DNA of 8,381 nt from Microbacteriaceae bacterium UBA963 (GCA_002292955.1 DBCH01000008.1:1-8381); one strand, 5' to 3'. Numbered from the stretch's first letter, positions 1-7,548 are shown. Numbers and translations: made by a program. Notes: generated by a model not told the origin, from the letters alone.

Positions 1-681
1 CGATGCGTAGCCCGACCACTCCTGACCCACAGTCAGCGGAGTGGCATCTTCGAGGTGCGTGCGACCAATCTTTACTACCGTGTCCCACTTGCGCGAGTTT
101 TTCTCGAGAGCTTTCTGCAGCTTGCGCAGTGCGGGCAAGGTCTTGGACATCACCATCGTGTACGCCGCAATGTGCATTGCCGTGGGGAACGTGTCGTTGG
201 ACGATTGACCCATGTTGACGTGATCGTTGGGGTGGATGGGCTCCTGAGCTCCGAGCTTTCCGCCAACCAGCTGGATGCAGCGGTTAGAGATGACTTCGTT
301 GACGTTCATGTTTGACTGCGTTCCCGAACCCGTTTGCCACACATAAAGAGGAAACTCCGTGTCCAGCTGAGCCGACGTTATTTCGTCGCACACGCGCTGA
401 ATGAGCTCGCCCTTCCACGCGGGGAGGCGTCCAGCACGCGTGTTCACAATTGCGGCTGCCTTTTTGACGAAACCGTAGGCGTGATAAACCTCATGCGGCA
501 TCTTGTCGTGACCGATATTGAAGTGCTGAAGCGACCGTTGCGTCTGAGCACCCCAGTAGCGATCGGCGGGGACCATGACGTTTCCTAGGCTGTCAAACTC
601 TTTGCGCTCGCCCGTGGCGCTAATGCCGATGGGCAGGTTCAGAATCTTCGGAGCGGGCGTGGAATCCGAGTTTTTCGGCAT
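1..681 (-). CDS. fumC: Class II fumarate hydratase, N-terminal 227 residues (partial)
   Basis: Fumarase C interconverts fumarate and L-malate in the TCA cycle in the cytoplasm; class II enzymes are iron-free homotetramers of about 460-470 residues, so roughly half the protein lies beyond the window edge. Seen directly: TGSGTQSNMNVNEV (residues 117-130), HPNDHVNMGQSSNDTFPTAMH (about 150-170) and KIGRTHLEDATPLT (204-217), where His209 matches the conserved His of the GRTH motif (His188 in E. coli FumC). The catalytic serine loop is off-window. The ATG at 681 is preceded by AGGGAG (696-691) nine bases upstream, which supports this start. The N-terminus is about 20 residues longer than that of E. 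coli FumC. The gene diverges from the DUF3237 gene. It is probably a housekeeping neighbour; a direct link to the aromatic cluster is not shown. Confidence 0.95.
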   Translation of the reverse strand, partial: MPKNSDSTPAPKILNLPIGISATGERKEFDSLGNVMVPADRYWGAQTQRSLQHFNIGHDKMPHEVYHAYGFVKKAAAIVNTRAGRLPAWKGELIQRVCDEITSAQLDTEFPLYVWQTGSGTQSNMNVNEVISNRCIQLVGGKLGAQEPIHPNDHVNMGQSSNDTFPTAMHIAAYTMVMSKTLPALRKLQKALEKNSRKWDTVVKIGRTHLEDATPLTVGQEWSGYAS

Positions 682-722
682 GGGGTTTTTCTCCCTAGTT
701 ATTCGAATATTTATGCAAACGC

Positions 723-752
723 AGTCTAGGAGAATCTGTAAAAAGTTTTCAA
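723..752 (-). promoter_or_regulatory. Candidate sigma70-type promoter of fumC
   Basis: On the minus strand, TTGAAA (752-747) and TAGACT (728-723) are separated by 18 bases, and both resemble vegetative -35 and -10 boxes. The predicted start of transcription is around 715, leaving a leader of roughly 35 bases with the AGGGAG ribosome-binding site. A perfect 10-base palindrome, TATTCGAATA (700-709), lies in the leader. Read by eye only. Confidence 0.5.
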
Positions 753-763
753 GCCCTACTTGT

Positions 764-819
764 GCCTGTCGAGATCAGATTCATTGAATTGGTCTGCGGA
801 TTCTGCTCTACTGGAGGCC
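764..819 (+). repeat. Promoter-bearing 56-bp repeat, copy 1
   Basis: Aligned without gaps to 8326-8381, 47 of 56 positions are identical. The longest identical run is CGGATTCTGCTCTACTG (797-813). It lies directly upstream of the DUF3237 gene and contains the promoter described separately. It also contains ATTC-N3-GAAT (779-789) and two near-identical heptamers, CAGATTC (776-782) and CGGATTC (797-803), 21 bases apart. It is non-coding, so conservation is best explained as a shared control region rather than coding constraint. Confidence 0.85.
784..812 (+). promoter_or_regulatory. Candidate promoter of the DUF3237-amidase operon
   Basis: TTGAAT (784-789), a 17-base spacer, then TCTACT (807-812) preceded by TGC, which gives an extended -10. 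Transcription would begin around 819, leaving a leader of about 19 bases with AAAGGAG (825-831). The dyad ATTC-N3-GAAT overlaps the -35 box, a usual place for a regulator to act. The same boxes and spacing occur in copy 2 at 8346-8374. Confidence 0.65.
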
Positions 820-837
820 AGAGCAAAGGAGCTCCCG

Positions 838-1290
838 ATGGCCCAACAGCCCCCCGCGCCCAATCTGCGCTACTGCTTCACCATCCGCGCCGAGGTCGAT
901 GACTGGATGGAAGTAGGGGCTAGCGGAAGCGGCACCCTCTACTTCATCCCAATAACCGGTGGCCAGGTGCGCGGCGAAGGATTCGACGGCAAGGTTCTGC
1001 GCGGCGGTGGCGACTGGGCCACCATGCGCAGTGACAAGGACGTTCTCGAGGTTGAGGCCCGCTATCAGATCCAGCTCAACAACGGTGTCGTCATCGACAT
1101 CGTCAACACCGGACTCACCCGCTACGCGAAGCCGGGAACCCTTGAGATTGAGTACTTCATGACACGTCCGCACTTTCGGGTCGCACACCCCGACTACGAC
1201 TGGATGACGAAAGCGGTCTTTGTGGGACAGGCCGACAGCAAACCGGATGCCACCGAGATTCACATTTTTGAAGTTGTGAACGGCGCGTGA
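838..1290 (+). CDS. DUF3237 (UPF0311) family protein
   Basis: A 150-residue protein with the features of the DUF3237/UPF0311 family: an opening strand FTIRAEVDDW, the segment GSGTLYFIPITGGQVRGEGFDGKV read in pieces around residues 32-55, GGDWATMRSD near the middle, and a closing segment with RPHFRVAHPDYDWM and VFVGQAD. Family members are small single-domain proteins of uncertain biochemical role, often found beside catabolic genes; I assign no reaction. No signal peptide or membrane segment is evident. The ATG at 838 is chosen over an upstream in-frame start near 760 because AAAGGAG sits six bases before it and the predicted promoter lies between the two. The stop overlaps the GTG of the amidase by four bases (GTGA), so the two are very likely co-translated. 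Confidence 0.85.
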   Translation: MAQQPPAPNLRYCFTIRAEVDDWMEVGASGSGTLYFIPITGGQVRGEGFDGKVLRGGGDWATMRSDKDVLEVEARYQIQLNNGVVIDIVNTGLTRYAKPGTLEIEYFMTRPHFRVAHPDYDWMTKAVFVGQADSKPDATEIHIFEVVNGA

Positions 1291-2708
1291 GCGAGGCCGC
1301 TTCGCCGCTCGACAGGTCGGCCGTCGAGCTTGCCCGAGCAATTCGAACACGTGAAATCTCACCCAGTGAGGTGATGGAACTCACCCTCGAGCGCATCGAC
1401 GCCCGCAACCCGGCGCTCAATGCCGTGATTTGGCTCGACTGCGATCTCGCGATGGAGTCCGCGCGGGAATCTGAACGGCGAATTTCTTCGGGTGAAGACG
1501 TGCGTCCCTTCGAGGGAGTCCCGTTGCCACTCAAGGACTTCGTCAACGCTGTGGGCCAGCCCAACACCATGGGCTCGCGCGCCATCGACGATGCGCCAGC
1601 GCAGAAGGATGAAGTCGTCGTGAGCCTCTTTCGCAACGCGGGGTTCTCGTTCGTGGGCCGCACCAACACCCCCGAGTTCGTCACCCTGACCGACACCGTC
1701 AATTCGCGATACGGCGCCACCTACAATCCGTGGAACTTGGAACGGTCGGCCGGCGGTTCATCGGGCGGTGCCGGGTCTGCCGTTGCGGCAGGACTCGCCA
1801 CTGTCGCACACGCCTCCGATGGCGGTGGCTCCATCCGCGTCCCGGCATCCATGAACGGTCTCGTGGGGTTCAAGCCGAGCCGCGCCCGCGTGCCCTCCGA
1901 CTTTGGGCATTGGTTCTTCGCCTCAACCGATGGCGTGCTCACGCGCACCGTGGGAGACTCGGCAGCACTATTGGATGTCCTCGCGCCGGGCGACCGCACC
2001 GGCTGGTTTGCGACGCAGCCACCTGTCCGACCCTTTGTTCAGGAGCTTCACCCGGCAGAACCGGGTCTGCGCATCGGCGTCTTGTCGCTGGCGAATGTTG
2101 GTGTCGACGTTGACGATGACTGTGTTGCGGCGGCCGACCTTGCGGCTCGCCACCTCGAATCACTCGGCCACCACGTCACCACCGTGGATGCCTTCCTCTT
2201 TGATCCGCCCACGATTGGGGCCTTCGTGGGACAGGTGATGAGCGCTTACCTGGCGAACACCGACATCACGGACCCGTCGCTGTGCGATCCCTTCATCCAA
2301 CATCGACTCGACCAGGCTCGTGCCTTCACGTCGGTCGACTATGTGGCTCTCGAGATGGGCATTCAGTTGCAGGCCCGTCGCGTGGTGGCGCAGTGGGGCG
2401 ACCAGTTTGATGTTTTGCTGACCCCGACCATGGCGACCACTGTGCCGCCGGTCGGCCAGGTTTACGCCGAGGCCAACGAAGACCCGGCCGGCGAGCGCAT
2501 TCTGGAGAGGCGCACGGCCACCTTCACCATTTCGGCAAACCTCTCGGGGCTGCCGGCGGCATCTTTGCCGGTCGGCGTTGACCGCGACGGCATGCCCGTG
2601 GGCGTGCAGCTGATCGCCGGGCCCGGCGACGAGGCAACACTGTTTCAGCTGGGCCACAGTCTCGAGCAAGAGTTCCTCTGGCACCAGCGTCGACCGCCGA
2701 TTGCTTAA
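1287..2708 (+). CDS. Amidase signature family hydrolase
   Basis: A 473-residue enzyme of the amidase signature family, which hydrolyses carboxamides (or related C-N bonds) to acid plus ammonia or amine using a Ser-cisSer-Lys triad. The triad is visible: Lys83 in PLPLKDF, the cis-Ser in the GGSSGG motif (Ser158/Ser159), and nucleophile Ser182 in DGGGSIRVPAS. The C-terminal GLPAASLPVG and GVQLIAGPGDE segments are also typical. The length fits the family. It is not convincingly GatA: no gatB or gatC neighbours are present, and it sits behind a DUF3237 gene. The GTG start at 1287 overlaps the upstream stop (GTGA) and has no strong ribosome-binding site of its own, consistent with translational coupling. 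Substrate unknown; an aromatic or ring-cleavage-derived amide is a guess from the neighbouring monooxygenase. It ends just before a strong hairpin. Confidence 0.92.
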   Translation: MSEAASPLDRSAVELARAIRTREISPSEVMELTLERIDARNPALNAVIWLDCDLAMESARESERRISSGEDVRPFEGVPLPLKDFVNAVGQPNTMGSRAIDDAPAQKDEVVVSLFRNAGFSFVGRTNTPEFVTLTDTVNSRYGATYNPWNLERSAGGSSGGAGSAVAAGLATVAHASDGGGSIRVPASMNGLVGFKPSRARVPSDFGHWFFASTDGVLTRTVGDSAALLDVLAPGDRTGWFATQPPVRPFVQELHPAEPGLRIGVLSLANVGVDVDDDCVAAADLAARHLESLGHHVTTVDAFLFDPPTIGAFVGQVMSAYLANTDITDPSLCDPFIQHRLDQARAFTSVDYVALEMGIQLQARRVVAQWGDQFDVLLTPTMATTVPPVGQVYAEANEDPAGERILERRTATFTISANLSGLPAASLPVGVDRDGMPVGVQLIAGPGDEATLFQLGHSLEQEFLWHQRRPPIA

Positions 2709-2709
2709 G

Positions 2710-2752
2710 ACGAATGCTCCGAGGCCGGCAAGCGGTGCCCCGGAGCATTCGT
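2710..2752. terminator. Bidirectional hairpin terminator between convergent genes
   Basis: ACGAATGCTCCG (2710-2721) pairs perfectly with CGGAGCATTCGT (2741-2752), a 12-bp stem around a 19-base loop that can extend by GGC/GCC pairing. It starts two bases after the amidase stop and ends 13 bases before the monooxygenase stop on the other strand. The T-run is short (GTTTC on the plus strand), so termination may be only moderately efficient in either direction. Confidence 0.8.
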
Positions 2753-2765
2753 TTCGATGGATGGA

Positions 2766-4367
2766 CTATTTCTTGCCGGACAAGACCGGCTCGTCTACCT
2801 CGTTCATGTAGCCCTCTTTTTGGTCCTGCGCCTTGGCGTATTCCGGCTGGAACCGAACGCTGGCATAGTGCGATGCCTTCTCCGCTTCCTCGGCGCGCTT
2901 ACCCAGATCGGCGGTGTCGCCAAATCCGAGAACATCACGAGCCAGTTGCGTCAGAGGCCCATCAACCTGGTACTCCGTGCGCTGCATGGTGAGGAGGTTG
3001 ATGAGGTAGAGCGGCGTTCCATTAAACTTCTCAAACATCTCGTGGCGAGCGCCCCATTCCGTGAGGAATCGCTCGCTAATCTGCCGGAAGATCTTGATGC
3101 GGTCACGGGCACTGATTTCAGAACCACGGAGCGCTTCTTCGAGCTTCGGCCCGATGTACGGGTCGTCCAATTCCTTCTTGGTCGGCTGAATGACAACTCC
3201 TCGACCGCAGAAGTCGATCAGAAGGTTGACCATCTCGTGCTGGTTTTCGAGATAGTGAGCGCGACCAAAATCAATAAAGATGTTGTTCGGCTTGTACAAC
3301 CCACCCGGGGTATGGAATCCCGTCTCCTCGGCTGCGATCATGAAGGCGCGACACGTCTCGCGGAACCGAATCAACTGAGCCAACTGTGACTGAACCAACG
3401 GGTTCGTTGCCGTACCCAGCGACTGAGTGATCAGCAGGGCAAGGCCAACCATGAGCTCAGCATGCACAACCTGGCGAATCTGAGTTTCGAGGTGAACCCA
3501 GTCGAATTGGCGCTGTGGGTACCATTTGGCGTGGTCCGGGTTACCAATGTGCTGCACCTGATCCCACGTAATGAGCACGTCATCGAAGTACACCATGCCA
3601 TCGAGTTCATCACCGATGGTGGCCAACGGGTGGTCGTAGGGATCAGCGTCGGGCATTGCGCGTGACTCACGTGCCACGACGGAGATGCCCGGCGTCGCAA
3701 CAGGAATGAGCGCATAAATCGTCTGCTCAGACGTCTGCCCCGGCCTCCACAGGTTGCCAATCAGAAGGTGGTTCACAAATGGAATGGACGTGCCAATGGC
3801 CTTCCATCCGCGAACAATGATGCCTTCGTCGTTTTCTTCGACAACGCTCAACATGGGTGTTTCAGACATCGCATCGTCGCGGCCACGGTCATATTGAACA
3901 TCGAGGAACATTGGTGAGATCGCGTGATCAAGACTCGTCACCATGTCCCACTGCCGCTGAATGTTGCCCGTGAGGTCGCGTTCACCGTTCTTGAAGATTG
4001 AGTTTCCCGCCCACGGTTCTTGATCGTCCACCTGGGTGAACATGACAACGTTCATTCCAGCCGGCGGTCTGGTAAAGATGCCGCCTTTGAAGTGTCGGAA
4101 CATGAAGTCCGCGTAGTTGCGACGACGCACGACGTCTTCTTTGGATCGGGGCAGGAACCAGTGCATTGACTGTCGCTCCCCGTTCTCATCGATAAATGTG
4201 CACACATCCTGAAATTCAGGATTGAGGTGCATATCGTAATACTCGGCGATTGCGTGAGCGTAGCCCTTTGTCTTGGGGTGGGTGGTGACATCCTCAATGA
4301 TTTCGCCCCCCACATAGACTTTGCGACCGTCTCTGAGTGACTCAAGGTATTCTTTTCCGGTTCTCAT
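2766..4367 (-). CDS. FADH2-dependent aromatic (phenol-type) monooxygenase, HpaB/PheA family, oxygenase component
   Basis: A 533-residue oxygenase of the two-component group D flavin monooxygenases, which use reduced flavin from a separate reductase to ortho- or para-hydroxylate phenols. It spans both family domains; visible segments include the N-terminal MRTGKEYLESLRDGR, HPKTKGYA (30-37), HWFLPRS (69-75), GWKAIGTS (187-194), PDADPYDHPL (239-248), DDVLITWDQVQHIG (262-275), FCGRGVVIQPT (386-396) and RFLTEWGARHEMFEKFNG (433-450). By eye the protein is closest to actinobacterial phenol/4-nitrophenol hydroxylases (PheA1, NphA1, NpcA type) rather than 4-hydroxyphenylacetate hydroxylases. Arg100 matches a substrate-pocket Arg of Thermus HpaB, but its Tyr and His partners appear replaced. 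The ATG at 4367 is chosen because GAGGAGG (4380-4374) lies just upstream; a TTG at 4382 would include that site. The likely reductase partner is at 7666-8169. Confidence 0.93.
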   Translation of the reverse strand: MRTGKEYLESLRDGRKVYVGGEIIEDVTTHPKTKGYAHAIAEYYDMHLNPEFQDVCTFIDENGERQSMHWFLPRSKEDVVRRRNYADFMFRHFKGGIFTRPPAGMNVVMFTQVDDQEPWAGNSIFKNGERDLTGNIQRQWDMVTSLDHAISPMFLDVQYDRGRDDAMSETPMLSVVEENDEGIIVRGWKAIGTSIPFVNHLLIGNLWRPGQTSEQTIYALIPVATPGISVVARESRAMPDADPYDHPLATIGDELDGMVYFDDVLITWDQVQHIGNPDHAKWYPQRQFDWVHLETQIRQVVHAELMVGLALLITQSLGTATNPLVQSQLAQLIRFRETCRAFMIAAEETGFHTPGGLYKPNNIFIDFGRAHYLENQHEMVNLLIDFCGRGVVIQPTKKELDDPYIGPKLEEALRGSEISARDRIKIFRQISERFLTEWGARHEMFEKFNGTPLYLINLLTMQRTEYQVDGPLTQLARDVLGFGDTADLGKRAEEAEKASHYASVRFQPEYAKAQDQKEGYMNEVDEPVLSGKK

Positions 4368-4384
4368 GTGAACCCTCCTCAATA

Positions 4385-4414
4385 GTGATCATCGCCCGCA
4401 CGGGCGCTCATCAC
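4385..4414 (-). promoter_or_regulatory. 30-bp interrupted palindrome upstream of the monooxygenase gene
   Basis: The plus strand reads GTGAT-CAT-CGCCCG-CA-CGGGCG-CTC-ATCAC, so 12 of 14 arm positions pair. It ends a few bases before the ribosome-binding site. It could be an operator over the transcription start or, if transcribed, a leader hairpin. No T-run follows on the minus strand, which argues against a simple terminator for the upstream regulator gene. Confidence 0.6.
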
Positions 4415-4440
4415 AGAATGCCGGGAGAGGCGTTAACGAA
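4414..4440 (-). promoter_or_regulatory. Candidate regulator site and promoter region of the monooxygenase gene
   Basis: On the minus strand TTCGTT (4440-4435), 11 bases, CGG (4423-4421), then CATTCTG. This matches the core of the 56-bp repeat (TTC[A/G]TT-N11-CGGATTCTG) except for one inserted C. It includes the palindrome CGTTAACG (4431-4438). A weak promoter could use TTAACG as -35, with a poor -10 box overlapping the palindrome at 4385-4414, as expected if transcription needs an activator. Its orientation is toward the monooxygenase gene. Confidence 0.45.
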
Positions 4441-4485
4441 AGAGAAACATGAGCGCGACCGCCCGATTTACTGACGGAACTGTCA

Positions 4486-7400
4486 TTAGGGACGCAAGAT
4501 TTGGAAGAGATCTCGGGTTGCAGCGGACGGAACGAGGCCCCCTTCGGCCAAAGTGGTCTCGCAGCGACGATACGCAGCTGTCACCGCATCGGCGTCTCCG
4601 ATTGCGTCGCTCACGCGCATAACCATGCGCCACGCTCTCTCCGAAAACGGGTCTCGGACGAGGGACGACTCTGCGAGACTTTTGGCTTGTTGGTAGCGCT
4701 GGGCCTCGAAGCAGATTGCGGCCCCGGAAAGACTTGCGTTAACAGTCTTTTCCAAGAGCAATAATCGACGATCGTCAGCCCATGAGGACTCTATTTTGGG
4801 CAGGTACTCACCTTTCTCCAACAGTGCCAGCGCACGTTCGAGGAGCTCAAGTTTCTCGTCGCCCTGTAACCTGTTGGCCTCGTTCAGAAAGTTTTCACAT
4901 TGAATCGATTCGCTTGACATCGACACCGTGCCGGAAAAAGACAGGACCTCCCCCACAAAAGACGGTCCAACGCCTGCCGGCATCACTTCACGAAGCCGAT
5001 GAACCGTTTGGCGCAGGTACGCGCGCGACGAATCATTTAGTTCGCCGTCAAATAATGCGTTGAGCGCCTCCGAACGGGTCACACTGTGATTCGGCGCCGT
5101 CGCTAACAGGGCAACGAGGGCAAGGCTCTTTGCGATGCGCGGCTTGACGATTTCCCCTTCGACCTCAAGTGCGGTCTCGCCAAATTCGTGGAGGAGAACC
5201 GAGACGTGATTTTGGTTTTCCTGCACGGAATGACGACCGATAAGTGAGCGTCCGAGTTCATGCCACTCAGAGTCCGTGTCAGTCTCAATATCAAGACGCC
5301 TAGCCAGCACGGCCTCAAAATCCGCGAGGGCTAGTAAGAGTTGATGATGAGAACCCTGCTGCTGGGAGGCACTGAGCGCCAAGTCTGTTGCGCTGTCAGC
5401 TCCGTCCGAGTTGCCCGCCCGCCATTCCGCCTCTGCAAGATAAACAGCCGCCGCGGGGAGCTCGATGATTCTCTGAGCCCCGACCATACTGTGTACAGCG
5501 CGCCGGAGGGACACGAGCGCGAGATCGTCCTGGCCGCCCTCAAGGAGGTTGGCCAGCCCCCGCCACATATCAACCGCCTCGTTGATGAAGTGGTAGCGTC
5601 TGTCACTTGCCTCATCGACCTGATCAAGGAGAGTTAGCGCGCGTTCTGTTTTGCGTCGCAAGCGGAGTTCACATTTCACTTCAACAAGAATGCTGAGCCA
5701 CTCGAAGAGCACTGAACCGCTCGCCTTGATGTGCTGCCGGCCAATCGTCAGAGTGTTGAGGGTTTCATCCACCCGCTGCAGGTCAATCATGAGTTCGGGC
5801 CCGACAATGCCGTGCAACCAGCACAGGGAATGTGAATGATTGTCAGACTGCGCGTAGACATCAAGCGCTTGCGTTAATCGGCCGCTGGCGCGCAGGAGAC
5901 CGATTCTCCAGGGGGAAGACACTGCCACGGCCCAGAGAGATTCAGGCTCCTGAGCCATTTCCTTCAAGCGACCATGCGCAAAATGAACCCTCATCACCAG
6001 TGCGTCGAGTGGTCCTCCGGTGAGATTGATGCCCTTCTCAAATTCGGCGACGTAGTCCTCATTCACGAGTGTCATGAGGTACCGAATAGCGCCCATCTCT
6101 GGGCTCCGTGGCGCATTAGCCATCACTGATTCCATGTCGGGAATCCGATTGAGGTGCCAATAGGCCCAAGCCATCATGCTTGCCCCGAGTGCAGACGTTG
6201 ACGCAAATTGGTCGCGCTTTTTCGCTTCCGCCAAAGAATCCGAAATGGCACAAGCGAGGCCGTAGTCTTCACGAGATATTGCCAAAAGGAGCTGCGGCAG
6301 GGCGAGGCTGAGATCCTGCTCCCCGAAGGCACCAACGAGTGCACCCAACCAGCGATCCGCGACCGCGAAATCAAAACGGTCGATAATTCCTACGAGAACC
6401 TGCTCTGCGGGAACGTGAGCCTTCTTGAGGTCCCCCGCCAGAATGTACTGTTCAACGGCCTCTTCGAGGTGTCCTTCGCTCAAGAGCAAATCACCGTAGA
6501 CAGAACGCCGAGTAGCGACCTCGTCCGGTTCTTTCCGGTCAAAGAGTGCCATTAAGTACTCGCGAAAGCGCGGGTGGCATAGCATTCCGTCGTTGCCGTC
6601 GGCCCAGGACACAGGCAAGTGTTTCGTTCGGAGCGACATGAGGAGTCGTATGGTGTGAACTTCCCCCAGCGCGGCTGCTCTCCTTGGGGTGACCTCATCA
6701 AGCAGCGAAGTCCCAATCAGGAATTCGCGTTCATCGGGTTCGAGTCGCTCGAGGATCTGTGATGACAGGTAGCCGTGAAGCGGGTCGGCCTCGCCACCCA
6801 CACCCACAATGTTCTTTCGCGACCGCCACGATTCAAAAAGAACACCCGCGACCCAACCGTTGGTGACTTCCATGGCATGGCTGGTATCCACATCTGCCAT
6901 CTCCATTTTTTGCAGAACAGTTGCGGCCTCGTCATGAGTGAAGGCCAATTCTCGTTCCCCGACGGAAGCAACCAAATCAACGCCGCTCATCATTCGAGAA
7001 TCGATAGGGATATCCGAGCGACTCAAGAGCATAACTTTGAGTGAAATAGGTGCGTACCTCACAAGCGCCTCAATTACCGCCAGGGCCCCCGGCGACTCGA
7101 TCAAGTGCTCAAGTCCGTCGATGACGAGGATGAGTGGCACTCCGTTCGTGGCATCGACAAGAAGTCCTGCTGCCTCATCGTGGGGAAGTCGAGAAGCAAG
7201 GACTTCGTTGACCAAACCTCGAACGCTAGCCACCTGTGTTTCAAGCGCAGCCTCTAGGTAGAGCAACAATCGGCCTGGCGCAGAATCAGCGCGATCGAGA
7301 GTGAGCCACGCAACGGGTGTGGTTCCCGACTGACACGCTTGAACAACGGCCGTCGTCTTTCCCGACCCAGCGGTTGCCGCAACAACAAGTATCTGACTGC

Positions 7401-7548
7401 CTCGAATCGTCTCTTGAATCAATTCGTTGAGTCTCGGTCGCTCCACCACATTGGCGCCAAGAAGGGGCTGGGAAATCTTGGTTCGGATTATTGACGGTGA
7501 CGTCCGCGCAGGAGAGCCCTGAGGAGAATCTCTCTCTTGGTTATTCAT
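4486..7548 (-). CDS. Large MalT-like STAND ATPase with C-terminal SARP/BTAD-type DNA-binding domain; transcriptional regulator
   Basis: A 1020-residue predicted cytoplasmic regulator. Residues about 20-44 (IIRTKISQPLLGANVVERPR...) are the usual N-terminal lead-in of MalT-like proteins. Walker A AATAGSGKTT (57-66, Lys64) and Walker B LILVIDGLEHL (139-149, Asp144) are intact, followed by the strand VMLLSRSDIP (172-181). The middle, roughly 340-780, is helical and TPR-like. The C-terminus from about 782 resembles a SARP winged helix (KPRIAKSLALVALL, then SRAYLRQTVHRLREV as the probable recognition helix), and from about 890 a bacterial transcriptional activator (BTAD) helical repeat. There is no LuxR-type helix-turn-helix, the usual DNA-binding end of MalT. 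The start at 7548 has a modest GAGG four bases upstream. It sits between the monooxygenase and its divergent reductase, so it probably controls both, switching with ATP and an inducer. Inducer unknown. Confidence 0.88.
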   Translation of the reverse strand: MNNQERDSPQGSPARTSPSIIRTKISQPLLGANVVERPRLNELIQETIRGSQILVVAATAGSGKTTAVVQACQSGTTPVAWLTLDRADSAPGRLLLYLEAALETQVASVRGLVNEVLASRLPHDEAAGLLVDATNGVPLILVIDGLEHLIESPGALAVIEALVRYAPISLKVMLLSRSDIPIDSRMMSGVDLVASVGERELAFTHDEAATVLQKMEMADVDTSHAMEVTNGWVAGVLFESWRSRKNIVGVGGEADPLHGYLSSQILERLEPDEREFLIGTSLLDEVTPRRAAALGEVHTIRLLMSLRTKHLPVSWADGNDGMLCHPRFREYLMALFDRKEPDEVATRRSVYGDLLLSEGHLEEAVEQYILAGDLKKAHVPAEQVLVGIIDRFDFAVADRWLGALVGAFGEQDLSLALPQLLLAISREDYGLACAISDSLAEAKKRDQFASTSALGASMMAWAYWHLNRIPDMESVMANAPRSPEMGAIRYLMTLVNEDYVAEFEKGINLTGGPLDALVMRVHFAHGRLKEMAQEPESLWAVAVSSPWRIGLLRASGRLTQALDVYAQSDNHSHSLCWLHGIVGPELMIDLQRVDETLNTLTIGRQHIKASGSVLFEWLSILVEVKCELRLRRKTERALTLLDQVDEASDRRYHFINEAVDMWRGLANLLEGGQDDLALVSLRRAVHSMVGAQRIIELPAAAVYLAEAEWRAGNSDGADSATDLALSASQQQGSHHQLLLALADFEAVLARRLDIETDTDSEWHELGRSLIGRHSVQENQNHVSVLLHEFGETALEVEGEIVKPRIAKSLALVALLATAPNHSVTRSEALNALFDGELNDSSRAYLRQTVHRLREVMPAGVGPSFVGEVLSFSGTVSMSSESIQCENFLNEANRLQGDEKLELLERALALLEKGEYLPKIESSWADDRRLLLLEKTVNASLSGAAICFEAQRYQQAKSLAESSLVRDPFSERAWRMVMRVSDAIGDADAVTAAYRRCETTLAEGGLVPSAATRDLFQILRP

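Noticed and set aside
808..1362. A 184-codon minus-strand open frame over the DUF3237 gene
   Set aside because: It is antisense to a recognisable family gene with a good ribosome-binding site, is rich in low-information residues and shows no domain.
1287..2708. Amidase as the GatA subunit of Glu-tRNA amidotransferase
   Set aside because: No gatB or gatC neighbours, and the gene is coupled to DUF3237; the signature motif alone is shared by the whole family.
2757..3389. A 210-codon plus-strand open frame antisense to the monooxygenase gene
   Set aside because: It begins at the terminator and lies entirely opposite a well-conserved enzyme; no family motifs are seen.
4385..4414. The palindrome as an intrinsic terminator of the regulator gene
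   Set aside because: No T-run follows on the minus strand and it sits next to the downstream gene's ribosome-binding site.
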